DNA of 27,179 bases from CAYZJD01 sp964478455. Lineage in GTDB: Bacteria > Acidobacteriota > Terriglobia > Bryobacterales > Bryobacteraceae. Under the pieces are notes generated by a model. That model was not told where the DNA came from, searched no databases, and saw only the letters and a program-made list of their open reading frames with translations. The DNA lies in assembly GCA_964478455.1 (NCBI GenBank), contig CAYZJD010000012.1, forward strand, positions 1-27,179, in the 5' to 3' direction. Positions 15,813-22,204 of the stretch are shown here, piece by piece. Position 1 is the stretch's first letter, and the number at the start of each line of letters is the position of its first letter. The translations under genes and the position numbers were made by a program.

Positions 15813-15904
15813 TTTGGGTGCGAATGGAAATTTCCCTCGTGCGCGTTCTACGGCCGCCTCCGCTGCCCTGATGGGCTGGGGTCAGGAAGGGAGGAGCCTT
15901 GAAG

Positions 15905-17023
15905 TTACACGCGCTGTGCCTGGATCTTCGGGAAGTAGAGCCAGAGGTGGCCGAACTCGTCGTCCTCGCCGAAGATCAGCTCGCCGTCGCGGCCGGTGGC
16001 GGCATCTGCGAACGTGTAGCCGTAACGGCGGCGCTCGATGACGGAGACGGCGACGCCGAGGTCGGCCAGGTCGCCCGAGGCCGGATCATAGCGGAACATC
16101 TTCGCCAACTCGGGACCGCAGAAGCCGAACAGTCGCCCGTCGTGGGTGACTGCCATCGGCCCGGCGGGTGCAAGCGGCGCTCGACCGAGTGCGGCGCTGA
16201 AGCCGCGCTCTTCGTCGAAGGAGAAGAGGCGGCCATCGGGATCGGCCGTGTAAAGCAGTCCGTTCCGCGCATCGCGTGCCCAGAAGAGCGGGCTCTTGTC
16301 CCAAGCGCCCTTGGGCAATTCCAGCGCATGGCGCTTCAGCGTGCCAAGCGCCGTGTCGAAGCGCCACAAGTGGTTCGGCCCGTCCAGACCGACGATGCTC
16401 CCTTTGGAGGCGACCGCGATGCGCCCGGCGCCGGGGACCTCGCCGGTCACTTTGGCCTTGCCGGTCCGGCAATCCACGGCGAACAGATGATGCGTCGTGA
16501 TGCCGGCGACGAAGTCTCGCGAAGCGCCGGCGACGGCGTGGAGGATCGCCTCGCCTGCGACGGGCTCGCCCAGGTCGTCGAACTTGGGCCGCTCGAAGCC
16601 CCACTCCTGGATGAGGTCGAAGGGCAGCGGCTGCAATGGAGCGGCGAGCACGCGCCCACCGCGCGGGAAGTTGACGCAGGCGAAGAGCCTCTCTTTGCCG
16701 CAGCAGACGGCGGCCGTGCGCATAGCGCCGTCAACCGCTCTGAGGTCGAAGATCATGCCGGTGACGCCGTGAAACATGCCGACGAAGATGTGAGACCGCC
16801 GGCCGCTGGTGCCGCCGTAGATGATGCCGTCGGAAGCAACATCGAGCGCGGTGATGCGGCTCTCGTCCGGCGGAATGGGAACCGTCGCGCCGGGGAAACA
16901 GGTGGGGAAGGCGACCATCGTTCCTTCTTTCATGAACGTCCCGTGGACGATCTCGTCCACCATGGCGCGGACTTCAGGCGCGTTCCAGTCGAACGTGACT
17001 TTCTTCTTCTGACTCTGGCTCAT
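15905..17023 (-). CDS. Beta-propeller protein without signal peptide
   Basis: A 372-residue protein made of repeated four-strand blades, for example ITALDVASDGIIYGGTSGRR, LFWARDARNGLLYTADPDGR and GPMAVTHDGRLFGFCG. This is a beta-propeller of the kind called NHL/quinoprotein-like or WD-like; the exact family is not recognised. The N-terminus MSQSQKKKVTFDWNAPEV is polar, so the protein appears cytoplasmic. It follows the Tat-exported propeller gene with a 6-base gap, and its ribosome-site-like GGGGG lies inside the end of that gene, so the two are almost surely co-translated. The upstream protein resembles it in blade style, suggesting an old duplication or a pair that works together. Function unknown; enzymatic and binding roles are both possible. 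Confidence 0.85.
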   Translation of the reverse strand: MSQSQKKKVTFDWNAPEVRAMVDEIVHGTFMKEGTMVAFPTCFPGATVPIPPDESRITALDVASDGIIYGGTSGRRSHIFVGMFHGVTGMIFDLRAVDGAMRTAAVCCGKERLFACVNFPRGGRVLAAPLQPLPFDLIQEWGFERPKFDDLGEPVAGEAILHAVAGASRDFVAGITTHHLFAVDCRTGKAKVTGEVPGAGRIAVASKGSIVGLDGPNHLWRFDTALGTLKRHALELPKGAWDKSPLFWARDARNGLLYTADPDGRLFSFDEERGFSAALGRAPLAPAGPMAVTHDGRLFGFCGPELAKMFRYDPASGDLADLGVAVSVIERRRYGYTFADAATGRDGELIFGEDDEFGHLWLYFPKIQAQRV

Positions 17024-17029
17024 GACGGC

Positions 17030-18394
17030 TTACCCCCACATCCGGATCGGAAGATGAGCGTTCTTACGCTTGCGGCTCACGGGCATTTCGACTTTGAAGA
17101 TGCCAGATGGCCGGTTGCCCACGTGACCGAAGAACAGGTCGCCGTTGTGGTCCACCGCGCCGCGGGAGACGTATTGCGCGAGACCTGTCGGATGGTCGAG
17201 ACGCGCGACCTCTTCGCGGGCCAGCGTCTTCGGATCGAGGCGCCAGACCACGCCCTCCCGGTCTTTGTGCCCGGCGGGCAGCGGATTCCACACCGGATCG
17301 CGCCAGCGGGAGGCGACGTAGTAAAGCTGGCCGTCGCCGCCGAAGGTGAGCCCGCCGCAGTGATCGACGAAGGTGTCGTGCGGAATCGTGGGATCGCGCT
17401 TCTGCGTGGACGGCCCGAGGTCTTCCACCCGCGGCCACTCTCCTTCGTTCGGCCAGATGCGCATCAGCCACGGATTGGCGATCCAGGTGCCGGCGTAGAC
17501 GCACTCGCCGCTCGGGCAGGGCGCGACGTCGTAGAACACGCTGTGCCAGCCGGTCTGGAACTCGGGGTTGTGCGGCAGGGCGAACGGGGAGTGCTCGAGG
17601 CGGTCCTTCTCCGGGTCGTAGCGCACCAGGCGGCCGTAGTCGCTGGTGGTCCAGACGCGGTGCTTCTTGTCGAGGAAGAGCGCCTGGGAGTTGATGGAGC
17701 CAATGCGACCGGCGTCGCGGCGCTTGCGCGTTTTCAGGTCGTAGATGATGAAGTGGTCGCGCGGGTAGCTGAGCGCGTAGAGCAGGCCGCGGTCCTCGTC
17801 GTGGAGGAGGCAGCGGCAGCCCTCTTTCGGGATGAGCGTGTCCCACCACTTGACCTCGTCGGTCTTGGTGTCGAAGGCCAGCAGGGCGCTTCCTCGGAAG
17901 CAGCGCTTCTCGTCGTGCCACGAGCGCCACGGCGAGTAGGCCGGCTGGTCAAACGGCGGGCCGGAGAGGTGGGTGGCCATGTAGAGGATGCCGTCGTGCA
18001 TCGAGGGCACGAAGCTGTAGTGGATCTTGCACTGCGTGGCGCGGCCCGAATCGCCGGGATCGTCCACTTTCTCGTCGATGGCGAAGAGGTAGTCGAGCGT
18101 GTCCTTCTGCTCGTTGTAGCGGACCACCTTCACGACGCCGCCGGGCACGGTCTCGGCGCAGGCGGCGGCGTAGATGCGCCCGTCGGGGCCGACCGACAAC
18201 GACCAGCAGGTGTCCGAGTCGGGGTGGCCGGTGAATTCGTACCACTTGGTCTTGTAAGGAATGGGGTCTTTCTTGGGGGCCGCGGCTTCTCCCGGCGCCG
18301 GCATCGCCAGCCCGGCGGCCAGCGCGCCCGCGCCGCGCCGGACGAAGTCTCTGCGGCCGATGGTGTTGGGCATCGTTGGTTTCCTAGGGAACAT
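17030..18394 (-). CDS. Tat-exported beta-propeller protein
   Basis: A 454-residue protein with a twin-arginine signal at residues 11-35 (IGRRDFVRRGAGALAAGLAM). Propeller blades follow, such as CWSLSVGPDGRIYAAACAE, NSQALFLDKKHRVWTTSDYG and DHCGGLTFGGDGQLYYVAS. The ATG at 18394 is preceded on the minus strand by GGGAGGA at 8-base spacing; an in-frame ATG at 18373 would also keep the Tat motif. Several conserved-looking Cys residues (CRCLLHDEDRG, APCPSGECVY) could form disulfides or hold a cofactor, but no CxxCH haem site is present. It heads a two-gene unit with the signal-less propeller 6 bases downstream. Its upstream neighbour (DUF362 gene) ends 186 bases away, so it probably has its own promoter. 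Confidence 0.88.
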   Translation of the reverse strand: MFPRKPTMPNTIGRRDFVRRGAGALAAGLAMPAPGEAAAPKKDPIPYKTKWYEFTGHPDSDTCWSLSVGPDGRIYAAACAETVPGGVVKVVRYNEQKDTLDYLFAIDEKVDDPGDSGRATQCKIHYSFVPSMHDGILYMATHLSGPPFDQPAYSPWRSWHDEKRCFRGSALLAFDTKTDEVKWWDTLIPKEGCRCLLHDEDRGLLYALSYPRDHFIIYDLKTRKRRDAGRIGSINSQALFLDKKHRVWTTSDYGRLVRYDPEKDRLEHSPFALPHNPEFQTGWHSVFYDVAPCPSGECVYAGTWIANPWLMRIWPNEGEWPRVEDLGPSTQKRDPTIPHDTFVDHCGGLTFGGDGQLYYVASRWRDPVWNPLPAGHKDREGVVWRLDPKTLAREEVARLDHPTGLAQYVSRGAVDHNGDLFFGHVGNRPSGIFKVEMPVSRKRKNAHLPIRMWG

Positions 18395-18483
18395 GGCTGT
18401 TCCTCCCTTATTTGGCGCCGCCCGAAGCGTGCCCGCCGCGAGCGGGAAGCGGAGGCGGCTGAAACCGCTCCTGACAGAATCGG

Positions 18484-18492
18484 ACTTTAGCA
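18484..18492 (-). promoter_or_regulatory. Extended -10-like box (TGCTAAAGT) before the propeller pair
   Basis: On the minus strand the bases read TGCTAAAGT, similar to the TGCTAGAAT and TGATAGAAT boxes before two other genes. A TTGCCC lies about 20 bases further upstream, an awkward spacing for a -35. The leader to ATG 18394 would be about 80-85 bases. Confidence 0.35.
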
Positions 18493-18580
18493 CATGCAAG
18501 TCGTGGAGCGGGCAACCACTCTCGGCAGGCGACAGCGCTTCCCCCGCCGATGCAGAAACTGCGACGGCGAGACGCGCGAC

Positions 18581-19777
18581 TCAGCCGGCGCGGCCTGTTC
18601 GGTGGGCTTCAAAGTCGAAGAGGGCATCCTTGATCGAGAGGCCGGCCACTTCGATTTGCTTCAGATCGGCGCTGCCGAGGCCCACGGCTTCGGCGAGCAG
18701 CATCGGGTTGTCGGCGATCTTGGGGTCGTCCGCGCTCTGGGTGTGGCTCTTGTAAGGGATCCGGAACGGCCCCTGACCGCGGCTGGCGCGGGGATCGAAG
18801 CCCATCACCGCCGTCGCGACCGCGTCGGTGCAGACGGGATTGCGGCCGGCGATCAGCACGCCGGGGCGCACGTGTTTCGAGCCTCGGACCCAAGGGCCTT
18901 CCCCGCCCACGCAAGTCTCGATGCCGTCGATGATGGCCAGGTCGATCGGACGCGCAGCCACGAGATCGACACAGATCCGCGGGACGCGAAGGCCCTCATA
19001 GCGGTCCGAAGAAGCGTCGATCTCCGCGGGTGCGCTCTTCGGCGGCTGCCGCCGCCCGTAATGCAGGACGCTCTCCCGGCCTCGCCGCGGGTTCTCATTC
19101 GGCTCGTCCCGGCCGGCGTCGTCGCCGTAGATGGACGTGGGCGTGACGCCGAACATGTTCTTGATGGTGAGCGTGACGCCGCACTCCTCGTGCTGCTTAA
19201 GCTTGGCGATGCTCATGAACACGTCAGTGTCCTCATAGGAGTGGTTGAGATCGAAGGCTGGAAAGACGTAAGGCTTAGGCACCTTCAGCCGCGAGTAGCG
19301 CTTGCCCGACCCGAGCGTGTTGGTCTGCTCGAATTCGACGCCCGGTGCGGCGCCGCGAATCGCCTGGACATCCCAGCCGCCGTCGAGCATCTTGTCTTCC
19401 AGCGGCTCGCCCTCGTAAGTGCCTTCGACCAGCCGGATCCGCCGTGCGCCGCCCTTGCCCAGCAGATGACAACAAGCGCCGACCACCGCCGGATGAACCC
19501 AGTGCGTCTGGCCCGGCGTGCAGCCGGGGAAGCGCCCGCCGCCGGTCAGATTGAGCTTGATCGTCACGGTCTTGCCTCGCACGAGGCCACCGAGCCCGCC
19601 GATCTGGTCGAACTGTGCAGCCAGGATGGCTGCGACGTCTTGTTCGTAGCTCGGACAGCGGGCGATGGAGACCGGCGCGACGACGGGCGCGGCGCGGCCA
19701 AGTGTGAGCGCGCCGAGCGCGGCGCTGGAGCCGGCGAGCCACTGCCGCCTGGTCATTCGATCAAAGTAAGTATCCAA
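18581..19777 (-). CDS. DUF362 family protein, Tat-exported, TTG start
   Basis: A 398-residue protein of the DUF362 family. Family hallmarks seen are GKTVTIKLNLTGG, THWVHPAVVGACCHLLGKGG, FMSIAKLKQHEECGVTLTIK followed by NMFGVTP (about 188-213), AIIDGIETCVGGEGPW (281-296) and LIAGRNPVCTDAVATAVMGF. A twin-arginine signal (MTRRQWLAGSSAALGALTLG) covers residues 8-27. The function of DUF362 is not established; other members carry ferredoxin parts, but no 4Fe-4S cluster motif is seen here despite several Cys. The start is a TTG at 19777 with a perfect AGGAGG 5 bases before it. The first ATG (19756) would be too far from that site. It lies 18 bases behind the secreted protein at 19796-21331, so the two form an operon. 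Confidence 0.92.
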   Translation of the reverse strand: MDTYFDRMTRRQWLAGSSAALGALTLGRAAPVVAPVSIARCPSYEQDVAAILAAQFDQIGGLGGLVRGKTVTIKLNLTGGGRFPGCTPGQTHWVHPAVVGACCHLLGKGGARRIRLVEGTYEGEPLEDKMLDGGWDVQAIRGAAPGVEFEQTNTLGSGKRYSRLKVPKPYVFPAFDLNHSYEDTDVFMSIAKLKQHEECGVTLTIKNMFGVTPTSIYGDDAGRDEPNENPRRGRESVLHYGRRQPPKSAPAEIDASSDRYEGLRVPRICVDLVAARPIDLAIIDGIETCVGGEGPWVRGSKHVRPGVLIAGRNPVCTDAVATAVMGFDPRASRGQGPFRIPYKSHTQSADDPKIADNPMLLAEAVGLGSADLKQIEVAGLSIKDALFDFEAHRTGRAG

Positions 19778-19782
19778 TCTAA

Positions 19783-19788
19783 CCTCCT
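19783..19788 (-). promoter_or_regulatory. Ribosome-binding site AGGAGG fixing a TTG start
   Basis: AGGAGG on the minus strand is separated by five bases from the TTG at 19777 and by 26 from the next ATG. This decides the start of the DUF362 gene. Confidence 0.7.
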
Positions 19789-19795
19789 GCCCGCG

Positions 19796-21331
19796 CTACC
19801 TCTCGAGAAGCAGCGCGGCGTAAACGGGAATTCTGCGGATGCGCACCTGCACCGCCCCTTCCAACTTCTCCGGGATCATGTCCGCCGGCGCCGCCTCGGG
19901 CGCGAAGAGGCGAGCCGCGCGGTAATCTCCGGTAACTCTTACAGTAAGTGCCTCCGACGGCGTGGAAGCGTAGTTAGTCAACTGGACGAGCAGCCGCCGG
20001 CCGGAATCCGCGGAACTAACCCCGCAGAGCACTGACGGCGCGTTGAAGAGCCGTATGCCGATGTTGTTGCGCCCGAGGAGCGAGAGCATGTTACGGGAGA
20101 CGGCCTCCAGGTCCGGCGGATCGCCGGCATAGACAACGACTCGCCCTTTGCCGGCCGCCGAGACCACGTGGTCTGCGCCGGTCGGGGGAGTGGAACTCCA
20201 CGAGGGACCTGCCACCACCAACCCGCCCTGTTCCGCGAATTGTCGGAGGAATTCGCGTTCCTGACCGGTGGGCGGCGCGAGATCGGTGGCGAGGATCGCG
20301 CTCAGATTGCGGACCGAGTCCGAGTCGAAAAACCGCCGCGGGATGACGCGGTAAGGGATCCGGCGGCGGGCGACAAGGTTCAGGATTTCGGCGGAGACCT
20401 CCGCGTTTGGCCCGGCCCGGTCGTACACGATGCCGAGCGGTCCGGCGGGCTCGAACGCGCGCCAGTCGGCGTGTTCCTCGAAGAAGCGAAGGAACGAGGC
20501 CACCCTCCGCCAGAGGGCAAGAGCCTCCGGGCGCTTGCGCCAGAGACCGGCGATAAGGGCCGGGTCCGGGGAGATGACCCAGCGGCCGCCGGCAACAGCG
20601 GCGTCGGCGATGGCACGCAGGTAGTCCTCGTCGGACGGTTTCTCCAGAGTGTGCGCGAGCCAGACGGGACGCCTGTCGGCCGCGCGCAGGGACCGGACGA
20701 GCCAGGTGTTCGAATCGATCCACGGCTCGCTGGTCGGCGTGGCCGTCGCCGCATCGTCTTCGGACAGCGCCCGAGCGCGCGGCGTCAAGCCGTCCATGGT
20801 AGCAGCGACGGGGGAGTCTTCTCCGCCCCGGGAGCCAAGCGTGATAAGTGGAAACGGAGCCGCAGCGGCCAGCCTCCGAGCATCCGGGAAGTCGCCTTCG
20901 AGCACAAGGCCGTCCAGCCCGGCGGCGCGAGCGCTTTCGATGAGCCGCACAAGATCCGAGCCCGGATGAACGATGCCGAGCACGGCGATGCCGCGGACGT
21001 GCGCTTCCTTGGCGTATGCGGCTACAATCCGTTGCTGTTCGCTTTCAAGAGTGCTAGCCCCGGCAGCGCTCCAGGTGACCAGCAGACAGTTGATGGGCGT
21101 GTCGCGGAGAAGATCGAGCGTGGAAAGCTCGTACCAGTTTCTGACCGCCTCGCTGATTTCGGGGTCGGCCTTCGCACTCGGCTGGCGCGCACGGAGATCC
21201 GCTTCGAGAGGTCCGCCCTGCCAGCGCGCCGGCACCCAACGGTCAGGCGCGGCGCCGGGAGACGGGAGCGCCAGTGGAAAGCAGGCGAGCGCAACGGCGA
21301 TCGGGCACACGCGTCTCATTGCGTGAACCAC
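19796..21331 (-). CDS. Secreted protein, possibly glycoside-hydrolase-like
   Basis: A 511-residue exported protein not assigned to a named family. It has a signal peptide (MRRVCPIAVALACFPLALPS). The first half alternates strands and helices as in a TIM barrel (GIAVLGIVHPGSDLVRLIES, AAGLDGLVLEGDFPDARRL). The middle (GPLGIVYDRAGPNAEVSAEI, LRQFAEQGGLVVAGPSW) resembles the class-I amidotransferase-like domain that follows the barrel in some beta-galactosidases. The end (LLVQLTNYASTPSEALTVRV) is a beta-sandwich. This order recalls GH42-like enzymes, but no catalytic pair was identified with confidence. The frame starts at GTG 21331 with AGGAG 14 bases upstream; ATG 21319 begins the signal peptide and is an alternative. 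It is first in an operon with the DUF362 gene and divergent from the CBM9-like gene, sharing a 109-base spacer. Confidence 0.8.
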   Translation of the reverse strand: MVHAMRRVCPIAVALACFPLALPSPGAAPDRWVPARWQGGPLEADLRARQPSAKADPEISEAVRNWYELSTLDLLRDTPINCLLVTWSAAGASTLESEQQRIVAAYAKEAHVRGIAVLGIVHPGSDLVRLIESARAAGLDGLVLEGDFPDARRLAAAAPFPLITLGSRGGEDSPVAATMDGLTPRARALSEDDAATATPTSEPWIDSNTWLVRSLRAADRRPVWLAHTLEKPSDEDYLRAIADAAVAGGRWVISPDPALIAGLWRKRPEALALWRRVASFLRFFEEHADWRAFEPAGPLGIVYDRAGPNAEVSAEILNLVARRRIPYRVIPRRFFDSDSVRNLSAILATDLAPPTGQEREFLRQFAEQGGLVVAGPSWSSTPPTGADHVVSAAGKGRVVVYAGDPPDLEAVSRNMLSLLGRNNIGIRLFNAPSVLCGVSSADSGRRLLVQLTNYASTPSEALTVRVTGDYRAARLFAPEAAPADMIPEKLEGAVQVRIRRIPVYAALLLER

Positions 21332-21377
21332 CGCCGCGCTCGGTTCTCCTCAGGCATACGCTCGTGGAACCATTCAG

Positions 21378-21387
21378 AGTATATAAC
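21378..21387. promoter_or_regulatory. AT-rich box in a divergent spacer, possible -10 elements for both strands
   Basis: The only AT-rich patch in the 21332-21440 spacer reads TATAAC on the plus strand (21382-21387) and TATACT on the minus strand (21383-21378). Both are good -10 hexamers pointing to the flanking genes. Neither has a clear -35, so this is suggestive only. Confidence 0.3.
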
Positions 21388-21440
21388 CGCAGGGGCGGGA
21401 GTCTCTGGGAACATCCTTGACAGTGGGAGGGCCGTTGTAG

Positions 21441-22196
21441 ATGATGACGAACACAACCATGAGATCGATCGCTTCGTTGTGGTGGCTGGGCTGCGCGCTG
21501 GCGGCTATCGCGCCGGCGCAGGAGATCTGCACCGTTGACTCGCCTGCCGCCGGCTTCTCGGTTCCTCACGCGGCGTCGCCGCAAGAGCTGAGCACCGATC
21601 CGGCCGCGCCCATGTGGAAGCGGGCGACGTCGGCGTGGATCTCGAGGAACTGCACGCGCAAACTCGACTATCCACATCTCAGGACAGAGGTGCGCGGCTT
21701 CTGGACGGACACTCATCTCTATCTGCTGTTCATCTGCCCGTACCAGGAGCTGAACCTGTGGCTGCCGCCGCAGCCCGGAGGCGATCGCGACAAGTTGTGG
21801 GATCGCGACGTGGTCGAGTTCTTCCTCGGAGACGACTGGCAGAACATACGGCGCTACCGGGAATTCGAGATCGCGCCAACGGGCGACTGGATCGACCTGG
21901 CCATCGATCTCGGCCGCGACAGCTACGACGCTAAGTGGAATTCCGGCTGGCGGACGGCGGCGCGCATCGACGAGACGGCGCGCGTGTGGTACGCGGCCGC
22001 TGAGGTTCCGCTGGCGTCCGTGAGTTCAAAGCCGGTAACCGCGGGCACGCGCTGGCGCGCGAACCTGTACCGGATCGACGGCAAGGGGCCCGACGCAGTG
22101 CGGCGCTTCCTGTGCTGGCAGCCGACCTGCGTGGTCAATCGCGACCCGAATCACGTGCCGGAAGCGTTCGGGACGCTCGAGTTCGTGGAACGGTAG
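21441..22196 (+). CDS. Secreted CBM9-like carbohydrate-binding protein
   Basis: A 251-residue exported protein. The signal peptide spans residues about 7-27 (IASLWWLGCALAAIAPA). The mature part is a single beta-sandwich of the CBM9-like type. It shows the characteristic series WTDTHLYLLFICPYQELNL, KLWDRDVVEFFLGDD, YREFEIAPTGDWIDLAIDLG and WYAAAEVPLAS. By family knowledge these domains bind sugars or organise extracellular enzymes; here it stands alone without an attached enzyme. GGGAGGG lies about 10 bases before the ATG at 21441 (a second ATG follows directly). Its stop is 8 bases before the quinoprotein-like gene, so the two are translated together, suggesting a sugar or sugar-derived substrate for that protein. 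Confidence 0.85.
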   Translation: MMTNTTMRSIASLWWLGCALAAIAPAQEICTVDSPAAGFSVPHAASPQELSTDPAAPMWKRATSAWISRNCTRKLDYPHLRTEVRGFWTDTHLYLLFICPYQELNLWLPPQPGGDRDKLWDRDVVEFFLGDDWQNIRRYREFEIAPTGDWIDLAIDLGRDSYDAKWNSGWRTAARIDETARVWYAAAEVPLASVSSKPVTAGTRWRANLYRIDGKGPDAVRRFLCWQPTCVVNRDPNHVPEAFGTLEFVER

Positions 22197-22204
22197 CGCG
22201 CTGA

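Noticed and set aside
15440..15904. Small protein genes in the gap
   Set aside because: The short frames here overlap the hairpins, have no ribosome site and no sensible protein pattern.
15899..18490. Plus-strand open frame of 863 codons
   Set aside because: It lies opposite the two propeller genes, has a Val/Glu/Ala/Arg-rich composition typical of an antisense frame, and shows no domain motifs. The minus-strand genes have blades, a Tat signal and ribosome sites.
18494..20035. Plus-strand open frame of 513 codons
   Set aside because: It is antisense to the DUF362 gene and lacks any family motif.
20168..21538. Plus-strand open frame of 456 codons
   Set aside because: It is antisense to the secreted barrel protein and runs through the divergent promoter spacer into the CBM9-like gene.
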